Source of the DNA: Fibrobacter sp. UBA4375 | GTDB lineage: Bacteria; Fibrobacterota; Fibrobacteria; Fibrobacterales; Fibrobacteraceae | Direction: 5' to 3' | Length of the DNA stretch: 28,670 nucleotides | NCBI GenBank assembly: GCA_002391195.1 | Contig: DGRZ01000059.1 | Span: forward strand, 311 to 28,980 | Part shown: positions 1 to 5,948 of the stretch, in pieces | How positions within the stretch are numbered: the first letter of the stretch is position 1 | Layout: every line of letters starts with the position of its first letter | Made by a program: the position numbers and the translations under genes | Notes under the pieces: generated by a model | Told to the model about the DNA's origin: nothing | Database searches by the model: none | The model's input: the letters and a program-made list of their open reading frames with translations, nothing else

Positions 1-376
1 TGCATTCGATGCCGAGCTTCTTCATCGTCACGGAGAAGAGGTTGCTGGTACCACCGTAAATAGCGCTGGTGCTGATGAAGTGGTCGCCCGCCTCGCAGAT
101 GTTGAACACGGCGAAGAAGTTCGCCGCCTGACCGGAACTCGTGAGCATCGCAGCGACACCGCCTTCCATGGCAGCAATCTTGGATGCCACGGCATCGTTG
201 GTGGGGTTCTGCAGGCGCGTGTAGAAATAGCCGCTGGCCTTCAGGTCGAACAGGTCGGCCATCGCGTTGCTGGACTCGTACTTGAAAGTGGTGCTCTGGT
301 AGATGGGAAGGACGCGCGGTTCGCCGTTTTTCGGCTGCCAGCCGCCCTGTACGCACAAAGTTTCGATCTTGGACAT
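1..376 (-). CDS. metY: O-acetylhomoserine aminocarboxypropyltransferase (N-terminal part)
   Basis: PLP-dependent Cys/Met metabolism enzyme, expected to make homocysteine from O-acetylhomoserine and sulfide in the cytoplasm. Only the first 125 codons are inside the window; the C-terminal part, including the PLP lysine, lies beyond position 1. Visible family features are the N-terminal segment with 'ETLCVQGGWQP', 'RVLPIYQSTTF', 'YTRLQNPTNDAV', 'KIAAMEGGVAAMLTSSGQ' and 'FISTSAIYGGTSNLF', all characteristic of MetY/MetZ-type sulfhydrylases. The ATG at 376 is preceded by AGAGG and by a TATATTTG box at 403-410. The subfamily (MetY rather than cystathionine gamma-synthase or MetZ) is judged from the wording of these motifs and is likely but not proven from a fragment. 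Confidence 0.9.
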   Translation of the reverse strand, partial: MSKIETLCVQGGWQPKNGEPRVLPIYQSTTFKYESSNAMADLFDLKASGYFYTRLQNPTNDAVASKIAAMEGGVAAMLTSSGQAANFFAVFNICEAGDHFISTSAIYGGTSNLFSVTMKKLGIEC

Positions 377-402
377 TTTTGCCTCTTGTTTAATTTCAAA
401 AC

Positions 403-410
403 CAAATATA
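403..410 (-). promoter_or_regulatory. TATATTTG -7-like promoter box of metY
   Basis: On the minus strand this reads TATATTTG, an exact match to the TAnnTTTG -7 consensus of Bacteroidetes-type promoters. It leaves a leader of about 20 nt that carries an AGAGG ribosome site. A second TATATTTG lies at 514-521 on the same strand. No recognisable -33 box; the heptamer array at 427-461 occupies that region. Confidence 0.5.
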
Positions 411-426
411 GATAGTGAGGTATGTT

Positions 427-461
427 AGACGAGAGACGAAAGACGAGAGACGAGAGATAAT
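427..461. repeat. heptamer tandem array, AGACGAG type (5 units)
   Basis: Five successive 7-bp units: AGACGAG, AGACGAA, AGACGAG, AGACGAG, then the degenerate AGATAAT. It is one of several 7-bp-period arrays in this window that share the period but not the core sequence. Confidence 0.85.
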
Positions 462-589
462 TCTAGCCCATTCAGTCTTTCGAAACACGGCTTTAGCATA
501 TCATTTCGGTAGGCAAATATAGAAAAAGACTATACCTTGTCAATGCATTTATGCAAATATTCGCATAGACTGTGGCGCGCCGGCGAACT

Positions 590-642
590 AAAAAAAGACG
601 CCCGGTTCCTTCGACTGTCGTTCAGGACAGGCTCTGCCGGGC
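590..642 (-). terminator. Rho-independent terminator of the lipoprotein gene
   Basis: Read on the minus strand, GCCCGG (642-637) pairs with CCGGGC (605-600), with an inner CTGTC/GACAG stem (615-619 with 626-630), and is followed by a run of seven T (596-590). It lies about 30 nt downstream of the lipoprotein stop. The palindrome also fits the dispersed family whose plus-strand copies end in ATGAC. Confidence 0.75.
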
Positions 643-669
643 ATGACATGTTGTGCAGCTGGAGCGAAG

Positions 670-1659
670 TTATTCCGTAGTTACGCAGCGGACGTTGTAG
701 GCTCTGCCGTCTGCACCCGTCGTCAGAAACTGACTTTCAAATGAACCGTAGTCCTGAACCTGCAGAACAACTTCATTGGCACTACTCTTTTGAATCCAGA
801 GGTACCCCTGATTACCATTGTTCCCAAAAGTCGTTTCGCCTTCTAACTTGAAGCGACCACCCAAGACCCACCAGTCATCTTTCTCCTTGCGGGGCTTCTC
901 GGCCATGGATTCAAGCGCAGCATCAACTTCGGCTTTCGTAGGCAGGCGCCACCCCGAAGGACAAACAACCTGGGCAACACTATAGGCATAATAAACACCG
1001 AAACGGTCACAAACATCCACCGTTTCCTTTTCTTCACCGGGGCCGGGCTTAACGACTTCGGTTGTTTTGCAATAGAACCCGGTATTCGGCCTATACCCGA
1101 GATTTGATTCCATCCAATACACTGAACCAATTTGGGTTATTTTATACACCTTGTTGTCCCTATTGTCCGTGAGCTTCATGGCAGTTTTGTCTACCGTAGG
1201 CGCCCGGGAATCCACACTAACCACAGGGGCTTGCGAACTGGAGGACGGCTTTGTGGTCGCCGAAGACTTGGGCTGAGAAGCGGACGAACTACTTGGACCC
1301 GATGGATTGGTTGCAGAAGATCCCGAGTTTGCCGCAGACGAGCTAGGTGCAAAATTCTTTTCGCAGCCTTCGGTCCAGCAAAAAACGCCACTGCTATAAT
1401 AGAGGCTTCCTTCGGCATCGGCCACATAGATGGTGTCCTTGCCACCGTTAATGACAATCTTATCGCCGGGCTTTGCGGAGGAGCCGCTCTTCGCGGTCTG
1501 ATTCGAGCCATCGGGCTTTGAACCATCATCGCCCGAAGCGGAAGAATCGACATCGCCGAGTTCTTCGATATTTACCTTGTGGGGACTGCTGTCGTCAGAG
1601 CAGGCGGCAAGCAAAAACACCACGCCAAAAAACAGAATCCACGTTTTTAATGCACTCAT
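670..1659 (-). CDS. Fibrobacter major paralogous domain (TIGR02145-type) lipoprotein
   Basis: 329 residues. Residues 1-20 are a lipoprotein signal peptide with lipobox LLAAC, lipidation predicted at Cys20. Residues about 85-150 are a Ser/Pro/Ala-rich linker. The C-terminal half (from about residue 160) has the hallmarks of the paralogous domain first named in Fibrobacter succinogenes: 'DNRDNKVYKITQIGSVYWM', 'SNLGY', a 'FGVYYAYSVA' segment, 'VCPSGWRLPTKAEVDAAL' and a closing 'YNVRCV'. The biochemical role of this domain family is not established; members are exported or surface-attached and often ride on carbohydrate-active proteins, but no enzyme domain is fused here. The gene is divergent from nuoA, with 62 nt between the two ATGs. 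The ATG is only 4 nt after a TATATTTA box and lacks a Shine-Dalgarno, suggesting a near-leaderless message. A terminator follows the stop. Confidence 0.88.
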   Translation of the reverse strand: MSALKTWILFFGVVFLLAACSDDSSPHKVNIEELGDVDSSASGDDGSKPDGSNQTAKSGSSAKPGDKIVINGGKDTIYVADAEGSLYYSSGVFCWTEGCEKNFAPSSSAANSGSSATNPSGPSSSSASQPKSSATTKPSSSSQAPVVSVDSRAPTVDKTAMKLTDNRDNKVYKITQIGSVYWMESNLGYRPNTGFYCKTTEVVKPGPGEEKETVDVCDRFGVYYAYSVAQVVCPSGWRLPTKAEVDAALESMAEKPRKEKDDWWVLGGRFKLEGETTFGNNGNQGYLWIQKSSANEVVLQVQDYGSFESQFLTTGADGRAYNVRCVTTE

Positions 1660-1663
1660 AGCC

Positions 1664-1671
1664 TAAATATA
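1664..1671 (-). promoter_or_regulatory. TATATTTA box 4 nt before lipoprotein ATG
   Basis: Minus-strand TATATTTA ends 4 nt before the start codon at 1659. If it acts as the -7 element, the transcript would begin at or next to the ATG. Confidence 0.5.
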
Positions 1672-1706
1672 ACCTCTGGAGTCTAAAAAAGCACGTAAAA
1701 TTATAC

Positions 1707-1714
1707 TATCTTTT
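1707..1714 (+). promoter_or_regulatory. TATCTTTT box 7 nt before nuoA ATG
   Basis: TATCTTTT followed by 7 nt and the ATG at 1722. No ribosome-binding site can be seen in the short gap. An upstream TTG at 1713 is in frame but falls inside this box, so it was not taken as the start. Confidence 0.5.
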
Positions 1715-1721
1715 GGCCACT

Positions 1722-2114
1722 ATGAGCAATGTAGAGGTTTTTGACACTACTTTCGCCGTGACCATCCTGGTCATCATGGCGGTTTGCATCCCCACGGCCC
1801 TTTTACTGGCCAACTGGTTCTTGCACCCGGGCAAAATCAAGGACACCGCCATCAAGGGCACGTCCTATGAGTGCGGTCTCGCCCACGTTTCGGGTACGGC
1901 CAACGAGCGCTATCCGGTCAAGTACTACCTGGTGGCCATGCTGTTCCTGGTGTTCGACCTAGAAGTTGCGTTCCTGTACCCCTGGGCCGTGCAGTTCCTG
2001 GCCGGCGGCTGGGAGCTTTTGCTGGTGCTTCTGGGCTTCCTGGTCATCCTGGAAGCGGGTTACCTCTACGTGTTCCGCAAGGGCGTGCTGGACTGGGCAA
2101 CCCTCAAAGACTAA
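1722..2114 (+). CDS. nuoA: NADH-quinone oxidoreductase subunit A
   Basis: 130 residues from the ATG at 1722; three predicted membrane helices (about residues 11-34, 68-93 and 97-118). This is the small membrane subunit of respiratory complex I next to the quinone site. Family signatures are 'YECGL' in the loop after helix 1 and 'RYPVKYYLVAMLFLVFDLEV' with 'FLYPWAV' in helix 2, which carries the conserved FDxE acidic pair. Length is typical for NuoA/NdhC. The gene stands alone: it is divergent from a lipoprotein and is closed 29 nt downstream by a strong terminator, whereas nuoA is normally first in a nuoABC... operon. The remaining subunits must be elsewhere in the genome or this is an extra copy. 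Confidence 0.93.
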   Translation: MSNVEVFDTTFAVTILVIMAVCIPTALLLANWFLHPGKIKDTAIKGTSYECGLAHVSGTANERYPVKYYLVAMLFLVFDLEVAFLYPWAVQFLAGGWELLLVLLGFLVILEAGYLYVFRKGVLDWATLKD

Positions 2115-2142
2115 GTTTCTAGAGTATTCTATCTCAAAATAA

Positions 2143-2181
2143 AGAACGCAGGATTTCGGTCCTGCGTTCTATTTTTTTTTT
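2143..2181 (+). terminator. Rho-independent terminator after nuoA, probably bidirectional
   Basis: An 11-bp perfect stem, AGAACGCAGGA (2143-2153) with TCCTGCGTTCT (2160-2170), loop TTTCGG, then ATTTTTTTTTT. On the minus strand the same stem is followed by TTATTTT, so it can also end transcription from the rubrerythrin side. Confidence 0.92.
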
Positions 2182-2190
2182 GAATTTCTA

Positions 2191-2748
2191 CTACTTGAAG
2201 TAGCGGCCCAGCAAGCCCTGGAAGGCAGATCCGTGACGGGCCTCGTCCTTGCACATCTCGTGAACAGTGTCGTGAATGGCGTCGTAGCCCAATTCCTTGG
2301 CACGCTTGGCCAGGGCGAGCTTGCCTTCGGTAGCACCGGCTTCGGCGGCAACCCTGAGCTCCAGGTTCTTCTTGGTATCGGGATAGACCACCTCGCCCAG
2401 CAGTTCGGCGAACTTGGCGGCGTGTTCGGCCTCTTCAAAAGCGATACGCTTGTAGGCCTCGGCCACCTCGGGGAACCCTTCGCGGTCGGCCTGGCGGCTC
2501 ATGGCCAGGTACATGCCCACCTCGGTACATTCCCCTGCAAAGTTTTCCCTGAGACCCTGAACCACCTCGGCATCCAGCCCTTGGGCAACGCCAATTTTGT
2601 GTTCGTCGGCCCAGACAATCTTGCCGCCAGCGCTCTGTTCTACCTTTTCGAAGAACTTGCTCTTGGGGGCCTTGCACTGGGGGCATTCATCCGGGGCTTC
2701 CGGTCCCATGTGCACGTAGCCGCAAACTTTACAAACCCATACTTTCAT
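2191..2748 (-). CDS. rubredoxin-rubrerythrin (reverse-type rubrerythrin peroxidase)
   Basis: 185 residues. An N-terminal rubredoxin-like iron site (Cys6, Cys9, Cys22, Cys25; 'CKVCGY' ... 'CPQCKAP') precedes a ferritin-like diiron four-helix domain (about residues 50-185) with 'GECTEVGMYLAMSRQA', 'RIAFEEAEHAAKFAELLGE', 'AAEAGATEGKLALAKRA' and 'HEMCKDEARHGSAFQGLL', which supply the Glu/His metal ligands. The rubredoxin-first order is that of 'reverse' rubrerythrins, which reduce hydrogen peroxide in anaerobes using NAD(P)H-derived electrons; the partner reductase is not in the window. A GAGGAG ribosome site precedes the ATG. It follows the potassium uptake genes by 56 nt on the same strand and could be cotranscribed, though no functional link is obvious. 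The shared terminator lies downstream. Confidence 0.93.
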   Translation of the reverse strand: MKVWVCKVCGYVHMGPEAPDECPQCKAPKSKFFEKVEQSAGGKIVWADEHKIGVAQGLDAEVVQGLRENFAGECTEVGMYLAMSRQADREGFPEVAEAYKRIAFEEAEHAAKFAELLGEVVYPDTKKNLELRVAAEAGATEGKLALAKRAKELGYDAIHDTVHEMCKDEARHGSAFQGLLGRYFK

Positions 2749-2804
2749 ACTGTGTCTCCTCTCCGCTCCTAAGCGGGGTTGGTGTGTGAATTTTAATGCG
2801 AGCG

Positions 2805-3461
2805 CTAGGCCTTAAAACTGTCCAGGGCCTCGTTGGGGCCGATCAAGAACAGCACATCGTTTTCCTTGAGCACGTAGTCGGCGATGTTACCGATCTTGGG
2901 CTTGGACTCCAGCGGGTCGCGGATGGCAATCACCTGGATGCCGTACTTGTGGGTCAGGGACAAATCCTTAAGAGTCTTGCCCTGGAACTTTTCAGGGCAC
3001 ACGATCTCGATAATGGAGAAGCCTTCCATGAAGGGCAAGAAGTCCAGCATGTTGGGGCGGTTGAGCCGCTCGGCCAGGCTGATGGCGGAATCCCTTTCCG
3101 GGTGGAAAATGTCGGACACCCCCAGCTTTTCGAGGATGCTGGTATGGGCCGCACTGCTGGACTTGGCAATGATATGCTTTACGCCCAACTCCTTCAGGTT
3201 CAGCACCGTAAGGAGCGAGGCCTGCAGGTTCTCGCCAATACAGACGATAACGGAATCCGCCTTCTGCAGGGGGATAGACGAAAGCTGCTTTAAGCGGGTA
3301 CTGTCCGCCACAATCGCCTGAGAAACAGAACTGGAAATGTCCTGCACCTTGTCGGGGTGGCAGTCGATGACCATCACGTCGTGACCCAGGGAGGTCAGGT
3401 GCTTGGCCAAAAAGATGGCCGAGTTCCCGAGCCCGATAATTACAAATTGTTTAGAAGCCAT
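2805..3461 (-). CDS. ktrA: KtrA/TrkA-type potassium uptake regulatory (RCK) protein
   Basis: 218 residues, the usual length of single-unit KtrA proteins. An N-terminal RCK/Rossmann domain (residues 5-125) has the nucleotide loop 'VIIGLGNSAIFLAKHL', an acidic residue at the end of strand 2 ('VMVIDC') and 'ADSTRLKQL'; a C-terminal RCK_C domain (about 135-218) ends with 'YVLKENDVLFLIGPNEAL'. It is a cytoplasmic ring-forming subunit that gates the KtrB channel by binding nucleotide. The loop reads GLGNSA where most family members have GxGxxG, so the third glycine is replaced. It sits directly downstream of the channel gene, separated by 105 nt filled with an inverted pair of heptamer arrays. Both trkA/ktrA names are in use; KtrA is preferred because of the single-unit length. 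Confidence 0.92.
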   Translation of the reverse strand: MASKQFVIIGLGNSAIFLAKHLTSLGHDVMVIDCHPDKVQDISSSVSQAIVADSTRLKQLSSIPLQKADSVIVCIGENLQASLLTVLNLKELGVKHIIAKSSSAAHTSILEKLGVSDIFHPERDSAISLAERLNRPNMLDFLPFMEGFSIIEIVCPEKFQGKTLKDLSLTHKYGIQVIAIRDPLESKPKIGNIADYVLKENDVLFLIGPNEALDSFKA

Positions 3462-3476
3462 GGATTAATAATAGAT

Positions 3477-3511
3477 AATTCGGAGTTCGGAGTTCGGAGT
3501 TCGGAATTGTT
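3477..3511. repeat. heptamer tandem array, AGTTCGG type
   Basis: Five 7-bp units: AATTCGG, then three AGTTCGG, then AATTGTT. It is the left half of an inverted pair lying between the channel and regulatory subunits of the potassium system. Confidence 0.9.
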
Positions 3512-3520
3512 TTTTTATAA

Positions 3521-3555
3521 AATTCCTAATTCATACTTCCGAAATCCGAATTGCG
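3521..3555. repeat. heptamer tandem array, AATTCCG-like, inverted relative to 3477-3511
   Basis: Units AATTCCT, AATTCAT, ACTTCCG, AAATCCG, AATTGCG. It is the degenerate reverse-complement partner of the preceding array, separated by an AT-rich 9-nt spacer, and runs directly into the hairpin at 3552-3566. Confidence 0.8.
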
Positions 3556-3566
3556 CCATCGGCGCA
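3552..3566. repeat. GC-rich hairpin TGCGCC-ATC-GGCGCA at trkH stop
   Basis: A perfect 6-bp stem with a 3-nt loop that abuts the TGA stop of the channel gene (3567-3569). A very similar GGCGC-TAT-GCGCC hairpin borders the arrays at 16934-17037. Confidence 0.75.
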
Positions 3567-4961
3567 TCAGCCCACCATGATATCTTCTTCGGCGAACCAG
3601 GTGGTGTTCTGGACACGACCCGCCACGGCAGAAATCAAGAAGAGGGGGCCCATACGGCCAATGAACATCACGCAGCAGATAACCACGCGGCCAACGGTAG
3701 AAAGCTCACCCGTTAGTCCCATAGAAAGACCGCAAGTACTGTAGGCGCTCACCACCTCGAACAGCACCTTGAGGAAAGAAGACTGTCCGGCTCCGGACAC
3801 CCCTCCAGGGATTTCGGTACAGAGCAGAATCAAGGTTGCAAGCACAATGACCACGATGGCCACCACGAAAATCCGCACCGCCTTATCTACGGTGGTTTCG
3901 GGAATGGTGCGACCAAGAACCTGGGTCTTTTCGCGCCCCAGCAGGCGGTTGAACCCCAAAAGCCCAATCACCGCAGCGGTAGTCACCTTGACGCCACCAC
4001 CGCAGCTGCCGGGGTTTGCACCGATGAACATGATGACGATAAAGAAGAACAGGGAACTGGCACACAGTCCGGGAACATCCACCGTGTTGAGCCCAGCGGT
4101 GCGGCTGGTAAAGGCCATGAACAGGGTGGATTCAAACTTCTGCCCAACACTCAGGTCGCCAAGGGTATTGTTCCATTCCGTAAGCGAGAACACCAGCACG
4201 CTGGCCGCCACCACAAACAGGGTGCCGAAGGTCGCGATGCGGGTATGGAGCGAAATTTTCCGGACCTTGCGCTGCTTAAAGTCAAACACATACTGGAGTT
4301 CCGTCACGGCCAAGAAACCAAATCCCCCCGCCAGGGCAAGGACGCAAGTGGAAATATTCACCAGGGGATTCAACTGGAACTGCACCAGGGAATCCGGGAA
4401 CAGAGTGAAGCCCACGTTGCAGAAGGAACTTACCGCCTGGAACACCGAAACGAATATGCGGTCGTAGAGCGTTGCGCCAGAGAACTGGGTAAAATAGACC
4501 GCCGCCCCGATCAGTTCGAGGATGAAGGTAAAGGGTAGAACCGCCTTCAGGATTTTAGAGGGGTCGATGTTTCCCTCTTGGGAAAAAGCCGAAAGCAGCA
4601 CGGACTGGTGGTTAAAGCCGGGGTGCATGCCCGCCAAAAGAATCAAGGTGGTAGATACCGTCATGATTCCAAGACCGCCCAGCTGCATCAGCACCAGCAG
4701 GACCCAGTCGCCAAAGTGGGTAAACGTACTGCTGATATCCAGCACAGAAAGTCCAGTGACGCACACGGCAGAAGTGGCGGTAAACAGGGCGTCCAGAAAG
4801 GAAATAGGGCTGCGGAGTGACACTGGGAGCCAAAGCAGAATGGCGCCTGCAAGAATCAGCAACAGGTAACCCAGCACCACCAGCGTGATGGGGTTTGTCT
4901 GTTTCTTTTTGACGGCGGGGCCGTCGGCAAAACGCAGGCCCTGGTACTTGGAACGCAACAT
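3567..4961 (-). CDS. ktrB: KtrB/TrkH-family potassium channel subunit
   Basis: 464 residues, close to the usual 440-480 of KtrB. An integral inner-membrane protein built from four M1-P-M2 repeats. All four selectivity-filter loops are visible: 'TSAVCVTGLSVLD', 'SSFCNVGFTLF', 'TSRTAGLNTVD' and 'YSTCGLSMGLT', each with the conserved filter glycine (VTGL, NVGF, TAGL, CGLS). 'GANPGSCGGGVKVTT' and 'RMGPLFL' are also typical. With the KtrA-like protein just downstream it should form a sodium- or nucleotide-regulated potassium uptake system. The ATG lies 5 nt after a TATATTCC box with no Shine-Dalgarno. Divergent from the symporter gene at 5058; a heptamer array sits in the shared promoter region. 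Confidence 0.94.
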   Translation of the reverse strand: MLRSKYQGLRFADGPAVKKKQTNPITLVVLGYLLLILAGAILLWLPVSLRSPISFLDALFTATSAVCVTGLSVLDISSTFTHFGDWVLLVLMQLGGLGIMTVSTTLILLAGMHPGFNHQSVLLSAFSQEGNIDPSKILKAVLPFTFILELIGAAVYFTQFSGATLYDRIFVSVFQAVSSFCNVGFTLFPDSLVQFQLNPLVNISTCVLALAGGFGFLAVTELQYVFDFKQRKVRKISLHTRIATFGTLFVVAASVLVFSLTEWNNTLGDLSVGQKFESTLFMAFTSRTAGLNTVDVPGLCASSLFFFIVIMFIGANPGSCGGGVKVTTAAVIGLLGFNRLLGREKTQVLGRTIPETTVDKAVRIFVVAIVVIVLATLILLCTEIPGGVSGAGQSSFLKVLFEVVSAYSTCGLSMGLTGELSTVGRVVICCVMFIGRMGPLFLISAVAGRVQNTTWFAEEDIMVG

Positions 4962-4966
4962 GGGGG

Positions 4967-4974
4967 GGAATATA
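4967..4974 (-). promoter_or_regulatory. TATATTCC box 5 nt before ktrB ATG
   Basis: Minus-strand TATATTCC is separated from the ATG at 4961 only by five C residues; no ribosome site fits in the gap. It predicts a near-leaderless transcript. Confidence 0.5.
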
Positions 4975-4980
4975 GCAAAT

Positions 4981-5008
4981 AGTTGTCAGTTATGAGTTGA
5001 GAGTTGTT
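4981..5008. repeat. heptamer tandem array, AGTTGNN type (4 units)
   Basis: Four 7-bp units AGTTGTC, AGTTATG, AGTTGAG, AGTTGTT in the divergent promoter region of ktrB and the symporter gene, 6 nt upstream of the ktrB -7-like box. Confidence 0.85.
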
Positions 5009-5041
5009 CTATTGATGGAAACCAGCCTTCGACTAAAAAGC

Positions 5042-5049
5042 TAAATTTG
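5042..5049 (+). promoter_or_regulatory. TAAATTTG box 8 nt before symporter ATG
   Basis: TAAATTTG matches TAnnTTTG exactly and ends 8 nt before the ATG at 5058, with no Shine-Dalgarno in the gap (GCGCCGTC). Confidence 0.5.
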
Positions 5050-5057
5050 GCGCCGTC

Positions 5058-5948
5058 ATGAAAAACTTGCGCGCCATCCTGATGCCCGTAGCCATTTTAC
5101 TCGGAATTTTGATTCCCCAGGCCCATGTGTTGTCTCCCTTGATGCCGTTTTTGATCGGGACCATGATGTTCCTCACCTTCGTGACCAAAATCCCGCCCCA
5201 GACCCACGGATACACCTTCAAGATTGAGATTCGCGCCTTCGTGGCAAGCCTGATTCTCATCGGAATCTTGTGGGCCATCGTTACTGCGTTCAACCTCCCG
5301 CGGGAAGTACTCTTGGGAGGGGCCATCATCGCCCTGTGTCCGCCTGCAAACGCAGCTCCCGCCATGGCCAAAATGCTGGGCGGTTCGGCATCTCTGGCCC
5401 TGAAAATATTCCTGAGCGGCAACCTGATCGCCTGCTTCTCCATCCCCCTCATTTTTGGCTACCTGACCGGAGCAGACGCAAGCCTTTCTGAAATCGCCTG
5501 GAAAATCTTCAATACCATACAGCCCATCATCAGCATCCCGCTGGCTTTTGCGTTGGGGCTCCGGGCCTTTTACCCGGAACTTGCCGACAGGGCGGCCAAG
5601 TTCCAGAAGTACACCATGTTCGTGTGGACCTTCTCCGTATTCGTGATTCTTGCAAAGGCCAGCTACGACATTCGCGAAATGGGATTTATGGATCTGTGGA
5701 ACAGCGGAAAACTCCCGTGGATGGCGGGAATTTCACTAGTCCTTTGTCTATTGCTGTTCTGGCTCGGCTGGTTCTGCGAAAGGAACCGCCGGCCCATCGA
5801 AGGTTCCCAGAGCATGGGTCAAAAGAACACCACCCTGGTCATCTGGATATCTACGCTGTACGCAGGCCCGGTGGTGGCCCTTGCCCCCACCTGCTACGTG
5901 GTCTGGCAAAACCTGGTGCTCAGCTGGATGAGCCGCAAGAAGCTTTAA
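5058..5948 (+). CDS. bile acid:sodium symporter (BASS/SBF-like) family transporter
   Basis: 296 residues with about nine hydrophobic helices. The two crossover segments of the BASS fold are recognisable: 'GGAIIALCPPANAAPAMAKM' with 'LGGSASLALKI' (residues about 92-125) and 'EGSQSMGQKNTTL', the counterpart of the family's E-x-G-x-Q-N motif. The N-terminal 'LMPFLIGTMMFLTFV' is also typical. Members move organic anions with sodium across the cytoplasmic membrane; the substrate here cannot be told, and bile acids are unlikely. The gene is single, driven by its own TAAATTTG box, and its TAA stop overlaps the stop of the convergent gene on the other strand. Confidence 0.78.
   Translation: MKNLRAILMPVAILLGILIPQAHVLSPLMPFLIGTMMFLTFVTKIPPQTHGYTFKIEIRAFVASLILIGILWAIVTAFNLPREVLLGGAIIALCPPANAAPAMAKMLGGSASLALKIFLSGNLIACFSIPLIFGYLTGADASLSEIAWKIFNTIQPIISIPLAFALGLRAFYPELADRAAKFQKYTMFVWTFSVFVILAKASYDIREMGFMDLWNSGKLPWMAGISLVLCLLLFWLGWFCERNRRPIEGSQSMGQKNTTLVIWISTLYAGPVVALAPTCYVVWQNLVLSWMSRKKL

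Noticed and set aside
377..426. SAM-type riboswitch in the metY leader
   Set aside because: The leader after the -7-like box is only about 20-27 nt and contains no room for a riboswitch fold.
427..461. CRISPR-like direct repeats
   Set aside because: Units are 7 bp without spacers and no cas genes are present; these are simple tandem arrays.
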